A DNA stretch of 64,000 nt, from assembly GCA_913061265.1 (NCBI GenBank), contig CAJXVS010000001.1, forward strand, positions 434,001 to 498,000. The letters run 5' to 3'. Position numbers and translations under genes: made by a program. Every line of letters starts with the position of its first letter. The first letter of the stretch is position 1. This DNA comes from an uncultured Halobacteriovorax sp. (GTDB lineage Bacteria > Bdellovibrionota > Bacteriovoracia > Bacteriovoracales > Bacteriovoracaceae). The notes under the pieces are model-generated. The model had not been told where the DNA came from. It saw only the letters and a list, made by a program, of their open reading frames with translations, and searched no databases. Shown piece after piece: positions 51,929 to 60,370 of the stretch.

Positions 51929-52541
51929 CAGAAACTGCTCCTAAAGGCCCTTCAAGGTCTTCAATCAAACTTCGATCTCCTTGGACACCCCAAAATGTTC
52001 CAGGAGCACGGCCTTGGCTTCCCCATGGACCGTCGTTGGGAAAAGTATAAAATTCACTATTATAAAGACAATTCCCGTCTTCTACACATTCTTCTGAGTC
52101 ATCATAAGGCCCTTGAGAATTCCAAAGTATAAAATGTGAATCTTCATGATCGTTATGCATATCAAGCATGACATCTACAACTTCACCAACGTCCTTAAGT
52201 TCTCTGGTATCAGATTCTCCATTTAAGCTAAAGTTAACAAAGGTCTTTCCTCCAGTTCTATTAAAAGTAGCCACTAGTGCATTATTAAGACCTCTATCTG
52301 AAAAGAAAAAGAACCTAAGGGATTTTCCCTCTGGAAGGTTAAACTTCATTTTAAAACTATGGGCGCCACCAGCTTCCATAGTTCCACTAAGAAGTAGTTT
52401 TCCCTCTCCAATTTCTAAAAAGGGGATGCCTCCTAATATTTTATCAAAGGGAGTTTCATTGGCCCCTGTACTTTTACCGGTAAGCTCTCCACAAGAGTTA
52501 AAAACCAGTGATATAAAGAGAAGAGCAATCATTTTTTTCAT
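51921..52541 (-). CDS. Lipoprotein of the zinc operon
   Basis: The 206-aa protein has a lipobox (LVFNSC-GE) and a beta-sandwich-like mature domain. Its C-terminus is rich in aspartate, glutamate, asparagine and glycine (SEECVEDGNC, YTFPNDGPWGSQG). It overlaps the barrel gene by 8 bp and the His-rich gene by 4 bp. The role in zinc handling is inferred from position only. Confidence 0.62.
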   Translation of the reverse strand: MKKMIALLFISLVFNSCGELTGKSTGANETPFDKILGGIPFLEIGEGKLLLSGTMEAGGAHSFKMKFNLPEGKSLRFFFFSDRGLNNALVATFNRTGGKTFVNFSLNGESDTRELKDVGEVVDVMLDMHNDHEDSHFILWNSQGPYDDSEECVEDGNCLYNSEFYTFPNDGPWGSQGRAPGTFWGVQGDRSLIEDLEGPLGAVSDA

Positions 52542-53113
52542 AACGTTGGCTCCCCTTTTCCTTTTCTTTTATAATGACAAGCAAATCCTTCTTCTTTTTC
52601 TTCATGCTCGTGGCACTGTATAAAGACGATCACTTCTTTTCCACTCATGTCGTAATTAACTTTTGTCCAAACATCAGCTCCATGCTCATGCCCATCATCT
52701 CCTGAATCAGTAGAAGAGAGTTTCCAAACTTTAATTGATTTAAGAACATTTAAATCAGAGCCTCTTCTTCTAAGAGTCTTTTCAAGCTTTTCAAGACCAG
52801 CGGTATGACCTTCTTCTATATGATCAAAACCTTCCTGACTCTTTAGAGCTTTATGATCGTCGCCTTCCTCGTGGCAGGCCATGCTGTTACCATGAAAGTG
52901 ACATCCAAAAACATGAACTTCTTTCTCATCCTTAAAAGAGACTTCAATCTCTTCATTTAGGGGTGTTACTTCAAAGGCAGTAACAGTATCTAAATCTATC
53001 TCAAAACTCGCCTCTTCTATGGCCGCATCTCTAGCAGCTATAAGGTTAGCGCCAGTAACTGACCATGCATTTAGACTTAAAAATAAAACTGAAATGATTA
53101 ATGATATTTTCAT
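52538..53113 (-). CDS. His-rich secreted protein, first gene of the zinc operon
   Basis: About 191 aa from MKISLIISVLFLSLNAWS, a signal peptide. It contains GCHFHGNSMACHEEGDDH, GDDGHEHGADVW and QCHEHEEKEEGFACHY, likely zinc-binding clusters. I prefer the ATG at 53113 to one 39 codons upstream because the longer form puts the signal peptide internally. The shared control region with the plus-strand 627-aa gene starts immediately upstream. Confidence 0.78.
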   Translation of the reverse strand: MKISLIISVLFLSLNAWSVTGANLIAARDAAIEEASFEIDLDTVTAFEVTPLNEEIEVSFKDEKEVHVFGCHFHGNSMACHEEGDDHKALKSQEGFDHIEEGHTAGLEKLEKTLRRRGSDLNVLKSIKVWKLSSTDSGDDGHEHGADVWTKVNYDMSGKEVIVFIQCHEHEEKEEGFACHYKRKGKGEPTL

Positions 53114-53130
53114 TTTGTACCTCGCTGTAA

Positions 53131-53147
53131 TTGCAATTGATTTGCAG
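53131..53147. promoter_or_regulatory. Probable Zur box 1
   Basis: TTGCAATTGATTTGCAG contains the inverted repeat TGCAA-N5-TTGCA, repeated 44 bp away in the same divergent control region. Four helical turns separate the copies. The assignment to Zur is by context. Confidence 0.6.
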
Positions 53148-53174
53148 AAAAATCTTAACAGAGTGAATTTGTTT

Positions 53175-53191
53175 TTGCAATAGACTTGCAG
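53175..53191. promoter_or_regulatory. Probable Zur box 2
   Basis: TTGCAATAGACTTGCAG is the second copy, identical to box 1 at 15 of 17 positions. Each copy is nearest to one of the two divergent genes (53113 minus, 53246 plus), so each may control one arm. Confidence 0.6.
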
Positions 53192-53245
53192 TTTTGTTAG
53201 CGTTCTTAAAATTAAAAAGAACAACAACAACTGAAGGATTTAGAT

Positions 53246-55129
53246 ATGTTCCATTATTTCAAACACTTAGCGGCTTTTCTTATCATCATCCCTTACCTCG
53301 CTTTTGCCCATGGCAATCATGGAGGTGGCAGTATCAGTATTGAAGATATGTTTGCCTCCCCATGGCACCTTCATCTACCAGTAGAGATAGGCCTTGATGG
53401 CAGCACTCATTACGGGTACGGGGGCCATAGTCATAGCGATCACGAAGATCACGAAGATCACGAAGATCACGAAGATCACGAAGAGCATGATGACCATGAT
53501 GGTGAGCATGACGAAGACGGACATGAAGAGCACGAAGATCATGACGAAGAAGAGCACGAAGAATCCGAAAGCAACTGGAGCCTTCATCCTTCTTTAATTT
53601 TTGGAGGTGATGTTATCTCTCGAACTTTAGCCTTAGATAAAGTTTTAGTTGGAAGTAGAAATGGAGAGATTCAACAGACTAATGGATCAAAGGGATTCTT
53701 AGTTATAAAGAATACTAAGATTACCGCGGGCCTAGGTCTTGACCTAGACTACCACTTACCGACTACTGGATTGATAGGAATTGGTATCTCTAAAGTTAAA
53801 GGTTCTAAAAAGTACTCAGAGCAATTTGTTAAAAGCCTAAAAGATAAAGATCAACTTAAATCGATGAAAGCACCTAGAACCTTAAAGGACCTAGAGAAGT
53901 GGACTATTGGTGATAAGCTAGTTTTTGGTGTTAATGGTGGTTTTACTCTTATGTCTCATTTTGGGATAGAGCCTTTCTTTCACGCAGGACCTTTATACCA
54001 CGCTGGCGGCTCTTGGGTGGTTAAGATTAAAAAGCTAGATGATTCTAAAATGGAGTTAAGAATTAGTAAAAGTAAGGTTAAGGCCTTGGCCATAGAAGTA
54101 GATGGAATCTTTATCTCTGCCGAAACTGAAAAGTTCAATGGGCAAGATAACTTCATGTCATTTATCTTTGATCTCTCCACTCTTAATGCTGAAATTGCTC
54201 TTGAGAAGCTATATAAAGGTGATCTCAAATATGCTCAATCCCTTATGGCGCAAAAGAACTCTGGAGTAACAAGACAAACTAAAGGTGGTAGCCTAACTGC
54301 AGGCACAACAAAGATGATTAAATTCTCTCTTCCTTTTTTCTTTGGGGCTTCAAAGGCAAAAGCAAAGCTTAGCTCTTATGGAAACGAAGAAGACCTAGTC
54401 AGAAATTCCAAAACAAAAGTTTATAGTTCGATTGTGGGAATTGAGACCTCAACAAAAGGAATTCTAAGTAAGCATAAAATGGCGATAAAGAACTTTTACG
54501 CCAATTTTGCAGATGAATGGCATGTGGATCATCAGCACGTAAGTTTCGGTGGAAGCTTCAAGTGGATGTATGAGAAAGATAAGGTTCGTTCAAAAACAGT
54601 TATGAACAAACTTGAAAAGCTCCAAAAGCTAACAGGAATGTACAAATCACTCGACCTAACTCTACCTGAGAAGAAACTAGGATACTTTAGAGTTGAGTTT
54701 GATACGAATATCTCAGACAAAGACACTCTTAAATTAATGGGCCTCCCTGAGAACAAGCAGGCTCCTGTCGAGGAGTTCATAGCAACAGCTAAAAGTAACT
54801 CTCATTTTTTAATTAAAGAGTATTTTCAAACAAAAGACTCTAAAGATCTTTGTCCTATTCTTTCTGCTAGAAAATGTATGAAAAAGATGAAGAAAAAGAC
54901 TCGCGAAGCTTTTTCTAAGCTAAACGGCCTAAGTCTTAAAATGAAGAAGCTCTTTGTTGAGAAAAAGTATAAACAATGGACAGAGGCCTACGCTACTTGG
55001 GGTAGCCACTTAATCTCTAATCAATTTGTTTTTAAAGCTGTCCTCTCAGAACTTAAAAAGACGAAGTTCGAAATTTCTCTTAAGGGTGAAAAAATCGCTA
55101 CTCAAAAGCTTAAGCTCAAACTTAAGTAA
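53246..55129 (+). CDS. Large His-rich secreted zinc-locus protein
   Basis: The 627-aa protein has a signal peptide ending at AFA-HG and a His/Asp/Glu-rich zone (residues about 55-108). It includes five exact DHE repeats encoded by GATCACGAA (53438-53482). The remaining 500 residues contain beta-rich and helical parts with two cysteines near 545 but no recognised domain. It is divergent from the zinc operon behind the same boxes, so it probably binds or captures zinc outside the inner membrane. Confidence 0.78.
   Translation: MFHYFKHLAAFLIIIPYLAFAHGNHGGGSISIEDMFASPWHLHLPVEIGLDGSTHYGYGGHSHSDHEDHEDHEDHEDHEEHDDHDGEHDEDGHEEHEDHDEEEHEESESNWSLHPSLIFGGDVISRTLALDKVLVGSRNGEIQQTNGSKGFLVIKNTKITAGLGLDLDYHLPTTGLIGIGISKVKGSKKYSEQFVKSLKDKDQLKSMKAPRTLKDLEKWTIGDKLVFGVNGGFTLMSHFGIEPFFHAGPLYHAGGSWVVKIKKLDDSKMELRISKSKVKALAIEVDGIFISAETEKFNGQDNFMSFIFDLSTLNAEIALEKLYKGDLKYAQSLMAQKNSGVTRQTKGGSLTAGTTKMIKFSLPFFFGASKAKAKLSSYGNEEDLVRNSKTKVYSSIVGIETSTKGILSKHKMAIKNFYANFADEWHVDHQHVSFGGSFKWMYEKDKVRSKTVMNKLEKLQKLTGMYKSLDLTLPEKKLGYFRVEFDTNISDKDTLKLMGLPENKQAPVEEFIATAKSNSHFLIKEYFQTKDSKDLCPILSARKCMKKMKKKTREAFSKLNGLSLKMKKLFVEKKYKQWTEAYATWGSHLISNQFVFKAVLSELKKTKFEISLKGEKIATQKLKLKLK
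53438..53482 (+). repeat. Five tandem 9-bp repeats GATCACGAA
   Basis: Five exact in-frame copies of GATCACGAA encode (Asp-His-Glu)5 in the His-rich protein. Exact copies suggest recent expansion and length variation between strains. Confidence 0.95.
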
Positions 55130-55134
55130 AAAAA

Positions 55135-55168
55135 GCCCCCAGTCTAACTGGGGCCTTTATTCTTTTTT
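55135..55168. terminator. Bidirectional terminator
   Basis: The hairpin CCCCAG-TCTAA-CTGGGG (55137-55153) is flanked by A- and T-runs. It sits between the stops of the 627-aa gene and the convergent His-rich gene, with T-rich stretches on both outer sides. Confidence 0.85.
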
Positions 55169-55470
55169 TATTTCTTAACTTTCTTCTCAGGTCCTTCACA
55201 ATCGTGAGTATGTCCTTGCATCTGGTGATGCTGATGCCCATCATGCTTATAGTCAGTATGATCCCCATGTTTCTTAGCATCATGTCCGCAACCTTTTTTA
55301 TGAAGATGCTTATGATCCTTATGATGATCATGGTGATGACTATGGTGGTCGTGACCTCTATGCATATTCTGAACGTTTTCTTCGCTATGCTTATGCTTCT
55401 TAGTTTTCTTATCTGAAGCTATGCTAGAAAAAGAAAATAATAAAGCGATTGAAATTAATATAGTTTTCAA
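55168..55470 (-). CDS. Small His-rich secreted protein
   Basis: The 100-aa protein has a signal peptide (MKTILISIALLFSFSSIAS) and a mature part with about 24 His in 80 residues (HRGHDHHSHHHDHHKDHKH...). Two Cys are present (GCGHD, HDCEG). It is probably a zinc- or nickel-binding store or buffer. No Zur-like box was seen upstream. It converges on the 627-aa gene. Confidence 0.8.
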   Translation of the reverse strand: MKTILISIALLFSFSSIASDKKTKKHKHSEENVQNMHRGHDHHSHHHDHHKDHKHLHKKGCGHDAKKHGDHTDYKHDGHQHHQMQGHTHDCEGPEKKVKK

Positions 55471-55616
55471 AAATGCCTCCTAGACAAAATATTCTTAAGC
55501 CTAAAATAGTATAATCCCAGTCTACTGTGAAGGAGCGATGCGAATCAACTAATATGATTGCCAAGGGAGCAAGGCAGCTTTAACTTAGTATCCTCACCTA
55601 TATAAACGAGAAATGA

Positions 55617-56657
55617 ATGACTGATATAATCAACTTGAAAACAAACACATATTATATTGAAGTGACTGGATCTGGGATACCCGAAATTGACGGCCTCTTC
55701 GTGCCTTCCGTAGCGCCTCCCGTAAAATCTGAATCAGGAACTAAGTCTAGCTTAGGTTACTGGAACGGCAGGATGGCATGGGACCGTGCTGACGGTAAGG
55801 CCGCTAGAAGCCCTTCCCTTTCATACTCAAATAGTTATAAGTCGTGGAGGATCTCGCGTCTCGATGGGCATCTTGCTTATGATATGACTTGTGACGATGA
55901 GTTACCTCCAACAGACAGAGAGTGGCATGTTTATAAAATGGGCGTGGCCCCAGCTCCTAAGATAATTCTTCACTTCTTTGATCCACGTAAGCCCTGTCCC
56001 GAACCTAATGTCGTCTTCATTTTGGGCGGCCCTGGAAGTGGCAAGGGCACAATGTGCGAGCTAGCAGAAATACAACTTGGTTGGGTGCACCTCTCTGCTG
56101 GAGACCTTCTACGTGAAGAGCGAAAGAAAGGCGGGGAGGTTGCTGATTCAATCGAAGATTTTATCACAGGAGGAAAGTTAGTTCCCCGTGAGATCATAGT
56201 GAATCTTCTTAAAAGCGCTATGGAATATACGACTAGAACTACTGGCAAGAATAATTTTCTAGTGGACGGCTTTCCTCGATCTGTGAACAACCTTGAAGGC
56301 TGGCTTGAAGCTTCTGGGCCCGATGCCAAGCTTCCGAAGATGCTCTATTTTGAGTGCCCTTACGATGTCCTTGAAAAACGAGTCATGGGGCGGGCCAAGT
56401 TTACGGGTCGTAGCGATGATAACCTTGAAAGCATAAAGTTAAGGTTTGATACTTTTAAGGCCGAGACCTTACCTACTGTTGAATTATTCAAGAGTAAGAA
56501 TCAATGTGTTGAAGTGGATGCTAGTCAAGAAAGACAGGATGTTTATTCTGTCTTTAAAAAGGGATTGAGTGAGCATACTGATAAGTCGCTCTTAGAAGAT
56601 CCTTTTACGGAAAAAGCAGAGATGCTGCTTGGGCTTAGGCCTTATCCTAAAAAATAA
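55617..56657 (+). CDS. Adenylate/UMP-CMP kinase-like protein with extra N-terminal domain
   Basis: Residues 130-320 are a nucleoside-monophosphate kinase: P-loop FILGGPGSGKGT (134-145), HLSAGDLLREE, GGKLVPREIIVNLL, FLVDGFPRS and GRAKFTGRSDD. This resembles eukaryotic UMP-CMP/adenylate kinase 1. Residues 1-120 are a separate W/Y-rich beta domain (IEVTGSGIPEIDGLFVPS, LGYWNGRMAWDRADG, WRISRLDG, LPPTDREW) of a kind I know mostly from protist proteins. GC is about 52% in three 60-base lines I counted, well above the neighbours (about 37%). Transfer is likely. Confidence 0.82.
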   Translation: MTDIINLKTNTYYIEVTGSGIPEIDGLFVPSVAPPVKSESGTKSSLGYWNGRMAWDRADGKAARSPSLSYSNSYKSWRISRLDGHLAYDMTCDDELPPTDREWHVYKMGVAPAPKIILHFFDPRKPCPEPNVVFILGGPGSGKGTMCELAEIQLGWVHLSAGDLLREERKKGGEVADSIEDFITGGKLVPREIIVNLLKSAMEYTTRTTGKNNFLVDGFPRSVNNLEGWLEASGPDAKLPKMLYFECPYDVLEKRVMGRAKFTGRSDDNLESIKLRFDTFKAETLPTVELFKSKNQCVEVDASQERQDVYSVFKKGLSEHTDKSLLEDPFTEKAEMLLGLRPYPKK

Positions 56658-56791
56658 AAGCTTAGGGACACTAAGTCTTCAAGTACCTAAAGTATAGACT
56701 CCCCTTTGCTAAGAGTCATTAGCCGAGAATAATGCTCATGTACTCTCATTAAATTCAGCTTTTTACCCGAAAAGGTTTCGGGGAGAAGTAC

Positions 56792-57838
56792 TTGAAAAAC
56801 AAAGGCTTAGTCACATTCATTTTTATGCTTTTTGCTTTCGCTTTTAGCATAAGAAACACAGTCCCTCTGATGGGGGATCGCACGCCGGCCATGGTTAGTG
56901 GTAAAACCTGTGTCAAACTGCTTGAGAATATCCTAGGTCACTATGAGTCTGATTTAGTAGAGAGTAGAGTATTCTTTCCTAAGGCGGCGCTTCTCCTTCA
57001 AGAACAATACAAAACCAAGAGCGAGCTCTCTAGAACCTTCCTTGATAATCTAGATATCTCCAGTCGGCTTGAGAAAAGACTTAATGTCTTTGATGTTGAA
57101 ATAAAAAAACTATTAGAAAAAGAGATTCCAACTTCAGACGCGAAGGTCTCAAGAGAAGTCCTCTCGATTGGTGACAGAGAGTTTAATCAATTAGGAAACC
57201 TCATAGGCTCCATGAATAAAGGAATCTTTGAAAGTCGTGACGGGAGATCAATTGTAAAAAAAGTTGAAGGTCTAGACGCGCTAACATTGAAAGAGATGTT
57301 TTGGGCACTACAGGTTGAGAACATAGGCGGGCCTAAGTTAATGGGCATTTTCAGAAATGAGAAGGGAGAGATTTACTTTGAGATGGAGAAAATCTTTCAT
57401 GATGAAGCCGCTGTTACAATGAAAGAGATAAGAACTCGCTCTAGTGCGGGCAGTGAATTCATGGACGACTTCGGTGATCGAGAGTTTGAAGAAAAGTTAA
57501 TTGATCAAATGGCGAAACGTTTTAGAGATACAACAGAGCGAAAGATAATTCCTAGTGATTCAGACTTCATGGTTAACTCTAAAGGAGAATTGCGCTGGCT
57601 AGATGTTGGGCTCTGGACTCTTCCAGAGAACCCACTTGATATCATAAAACAAATGGAACACTACCTTCAAGGAATGAGCAGCTCTTCTTTAAGTTCGGAT
57701 TTTTCAGATAAAGTCTTTGAAGAATACTTTAAACTCCTGAAGAAATCGCCAAAGGTCTCGGATGAAGAGTTAGAGAAATATCTCTCGGTTTATAGGTCTT
57801 GCCCCTGTACGGTCCTTGGAATGAAAAGAAAATTCTAG
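56792..57838 (+). CDS. Secreted protein with a degenerate kinase-like core
   Basis: The 348-aa protein has a signal peptide and starts at TTG (56792) after a GGGGAGAAG site. It has IVKKVEGLD and VENIGGPKLMGIFRNEKGEIYFEMEKIF near the middle, followed by IPSDSDFMVNSKGELRWLDVGLW. These resemble the ATP-lysine, hinge and catalytic/metal loops of aminoglycoside-kinase/protein-kinase-like folds. The DFG-like Asp is present but the catalytic His-x-Asp is not typical. Fold assignment is inference. Confidence 0.6.
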   Translation: MKNKGLVTFIFMLFAFAFSIRNTVPLMGDRTPAMVSGKTCVKLLENILGHYESDLVESRVFFPKAALLLQEQYKTKSELSRTFLDNLDISSRLEKRLNVFDVEIKKLLEKEIPTSDAKVSREVLSIGDREFNQLGNLIGSMNKGIFESRDGRSIVKKVEGLDALTLKEMFWALQVENIGGPKLMGIFRNEKGEIYFEMEKIFHDEAAVTMKEIRTRSSAGSEFMDDFGDREFEEKLIDQMAKRFRDTTERKIIPSDSDFMVNSKGELRWLDVGLWTLPENPLDIIKQMEHYLQGMSSSSLSSDFSDKVFEEYFKLLKKSPKVSDEELEKYLSVYRSCPCTVLGMKRKF

Positions 57839-57855
57839 ATAAAAGAATCAGGTGC

Positions 57856-59286
57856 TTATTTGATAGCTTTTTTAAGCTCAAATTCTATTCTGGTATTAGA
57901 GCAAGATTCATTTATACTTAGTTTAGAATCATGATTTTGAATGATCCCTTGAGAAATACTTAGCCCAAGGCCTGTCCCATCACCTATTGGTTTAGTGGTA
58001 AAGAACGGATTAAAGATCTTATCTTTTATCTCTATTGAAAACCCTGGTCCACTATCGGTAATGGCTATTAAGACCTTCGTCTCCATCTCTTTTACCTCGA
58101 TCTTAATCCAACGTTCTCCCTCGCATTCGTTAACAGCATAAAGAGAGTTATTAAGAATATTGATTAATACCTGTGAGATGGGAATTGGCTTGCAAATAAC
58201 TTTTATATCTTTTTCTAGACCTAAAACTTCTAGCGATACCCCTTCGTTTTCTATCTTAGAGAGACAAAGCCCTTTCACGTCGTTAATAATTTCTAAAAAA
58301 GAGGCTTCTATAAACTCATCATGAGAATCTTCTCTAGAGAACTTTTGAAGTCCTTTGATAATTTGGCTAATCCTGCCGATATTTTTTATCATTGACTCTG
58401 AATGCCTATAAAAGACTTCTTCAAATCCTTGTTTTTTTTCAAAAGTCTTTTGCATAACTTGTACGCTCAGTTGTATAGCTTGGGCCGGGTTGTTAATTTC
58501 ATGAGCAATACCTCCCGCCATTTCACCAATTGAAACTAACTTTGCCGAATGAACGAGTCTAGCTTCAGCAAATTTTAGTTCTTCTTCGATCTCTTTTTGA
58601 TTTGTGATATCCCTTTGCTCTAAAAGTATACTTTTATCTCCAGAGACGGGATCAATGATCTCTCGTCCAAATGAAAGCATCCACCTTTCTCCAAGATTTG
58701 TTTTAACAAATAATTCTTTTTCAAAAACATTCTCTTCTTTTAGTATTGTAAAGATATCGGTATCTGACGTAGTAAAGCTGAGACGATCAACTAAAGAGGC
58801 TTCAGAAAAGAACTGGCTACTAACGGGGTTTTGAAAAACGAGATCACCATTATAATCAAATTGCGAAATAAGAATATTGCTATGGCGAATAGCTTCCATT
58901 CCCCTAATCTCTTCTTTTCCTAGTTGCTTACTTTGATAAGAAACCACTTGTGCAAACATCACATTCTTCTCTTCTAGCCAGTTTCCTTTTGAGAAGTTCA
59001 CTTCGACGACAGTTGGAATCCCGCTCGGATAAAAAGTCCAAACCTCTCGCCCCTCTCCCCCTTCTTGAATCTTCCTTTTATATTCTTGAAGTCTAATTTT
59101 AACTGTATTAGACATAGAGCTTTGAAAATCTCGATTGATAAGTAAATCTAGAGAGTCCGCTTCCCAAAGCTCAATCGCCTGGCCGTTTCCCCAAAGCATC
59201 TTAAAATTATCTAAATCAAAGAACCAAACTGCGGTGGCCAAGGATTCATAGACGTGAATAAAGTCACTATGTTTCATCAAATTCAT
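57856..59286 (-). CDS. Two-PAS sensor histidine kinase
   Basis: The 476-aa protein has two PAS-like regions (about 5-125 and 135-240), the H-box LVSIGEMAGGIAHEINNPAQAI, N-box NILNNSLYAV, G1 ITDSGPGFS and G2 GTGLGLSISQGII. No transmembrane helix is seen. It is an orphan: no response regulator is adjacent. It resembles the kinase at 12539. PAS ligand is unknown. Confidence 0.92.
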   Translation of the reverse strand: MNLMKHSDFIHVYESLATAVWFFDLDNFKMLWGNGQAIELWEADSLDLLINRDFQSSMSNTVKIRLQEYKRKIQEGGEGREVWTFYPSGIPTVVEVNFSKGNWLEEKNVMFAQVVSYQSKQLGKEEIRGMEAIRHSNILISQFDYNGDLVFQNPVSSQFFSEASLVDRLSFTTSDTDIFTILKEENVFEKELFVKTNLGERWMLSFGREIIDPVSGDKSILLEQRDITNQKEIEEELKFAEARLVHSAKLVSIGEMAGGIAHEINNPAQAIQLSVQVMQKTFEKKQGFEEVFYRHSESMIKNIGRISQIIKGLQKFSREDSHDEFIEASFLEIINDVKGLCLSKIENEGVSLEVLGLEKDIKVICKPIPISQVLINILNNSLYAVNECEGERWIKIEVKEMETKVLIAITDSGPGFSIEIKDKIFNPFFTTKPIGDGTGLGLSISQGIIQNHDSKLSINESCSNTRIEFELKKAIK

Positions 59287-59334
59287 TTTATTTACAATAA
59301 TCCATCGATTTCAGCAAAATGACAATAAGTTTAG

Positions 59335-59382
59335 GTACCTATAGGTACCTGGTTACTTGTACCTATAGGTACCTGGTTACTT
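59335..59382. repeat. Two tandem 24-bp units with an 18-bp palindrome
   Basis: The 24-bp unit (59335-59358 and 59359-59382) is repeated exactly. The first copy with the preceding bases gives AGGTACCTATAGGTACCT (59333-59350), a perfect 18-bp palindrome. A close relative (AGGTACCTGGTCACTTG) lies at about 62928-62944. It could be an operator or a mobile-repeat scar. Confidence 0.75.
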
Positions 59383-59471
59383 GTAAATCTGAAATCTTTA
59401 TATGGACAAGTATCCATTCAGCTACTTAACAGGTATTTACTTGAATCCTAACCTTTAGACTAAGAGATTAT

Positions 59472-59663
59472 ATGGCAACTGAAACAATTGAAGATTTTTT
59501 GGCCCGTGGCGGAGTTGTTGAGAAGTCAAACTCCCAAGTAACCTTCTCCGAACTATTGCAAAAAGAAGGCATTCTAAGTGATTTGGATGCTAAGAAAGTG
59601 GCAGAAGATCTAAATGATACTCTACTAAAAAGTATGGATGAAAGTATCGAAGTTAAAGAGTAG
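59472..59663 (+). CDS. Small acidic protein, duplicated at 62739
   Basis: The 63-aa protein has no hydrophobic segment and no recognised domain. Its last 43 codons and about 24 bp after the stop are copied at 62739-62892, with two differences in the coding part. The duplication supports a real gene and a mobile history. It could be translated from ATG at 59472; the upstream ribosome-binding site is weak. Confidence 0.62.
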   Translation: MATETIEDFLARGGVVEKSNSQVTFSELLQKEGILSDLDAKKVAEDLNDTLLKSMDESIEVKE

Positions 59664-59928
59664 GTTATGAACTAATGCCAGAGTTTTTACTAACTAAAAG
59701 TTGATCAAAAATTTCGATAAGTTACAAAGAATAATTCTCCACTCTCCATTTCTGTTTTAATTAGTTTCAACTTAGTTTGTGAGAAAAAGTATGCCCCCTT
59801 ATCAAACCTTTGAACTTATAAAAGGTTGTTGAGTGCTTATATGCTTCTATTTATTGTGATCTTAATCATAGTTATTTGCTAAGCGGAAATATATCTTCTC
59901 TGGTAATATATTCAGGTGAGGTTCAAAT
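59664..59928. other. Non-coding gap, AT-rich
   Basis: About 265 bases with no gene, no clear hairpin terminator and no recognised promoter beyond A/T-rich stretches. It holds the end of the segment duplicated at 62871-62892. Confidence 0.6.
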
Positions 59929-60366
59929 ATGGAAGAGAGAAAAAGAAAAAAATCCTGGAATGAAAAAGTTTCTGAAGCTAAATCATCTTATCTTCGATCA
60001 AGGAGCTCTGAGCACCTGAGCAAGGATTTTTATAAAAATCTCTTTTACCTTAATCCCTCTCTTGAGAAATATTTTGTAGATACTGATTGGAAACATCAAC
60101 ATATTGCCTTGTTAAAGGCGCTAGAGCATCTTTTTAACTTTTTAGAAGAGCCAGATAGTTATCACCGTAATCATATTAAAAGGATTGCTAAAACTCACTC
60201 TAGCAAAAACATGAACATTCATCCCCAACATTATTACTACTGGATAGATGCCTTAATCTTGACTTTTAAAGACCATGATAAAGGATGGAATAGAGACCTT
60301 GAATTCTATATGAGAGAATGTCTTTTCTTTCCTGTCTCTTTTATTATCAGCCTCTATCATCACTGA
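59929..60366 (+). CDS. Single-domain globin
   Basis: The 145-aa protein shows the globin plan: helix A-B (FYKNLFYLNPSLEKYF), E helix (HQHIALLKALEHLFNFL), the proximal F8 His90 in IKRIAKTHSSKNMNIHP, G helix (HYYYWIDALILTF) and H helix (CLFFPVSFIISLYHH). It resembles single-domain haemoglobins of protoglobin/FHb type; haem binding is likely. It stands alone next to a 573-aa orphan gene on the other strand. Confidence 0.82.
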   Translation: MEERKRKKSWNEKVSEAKSSYLRSRSSEHLSKDFYKNLFYLNPSLEKYFVDTDWKHQHIALLKALEHLFNFLEEPDSYHRNHIKRIAKTHSSKNMNIHPQHYYYWIDALILTFKDHDKGWNRDLEFYMRECLFFPVSFIISLYHH

Positions 60367-60370
60367 TCGA

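Noticed and set aside
53394-53597. Frame encoding MM/TKITKITKI repeats opposite/within the His-rich gene
   Set aside because: It is only the 9-bp repeat read in another frame.
55204-55416. Met/Ile-rich frame antisense to the small His-rich gene
   Set aside because: The His-rich strand has a signal peptide; the other frame is its mirror.
59472-59663. Antitoxin of a toxin-antitoxin pair
   Set aside because: The size and acidity fit, but no toxin-like partner follows; the next gene is a globin 265 bp away.
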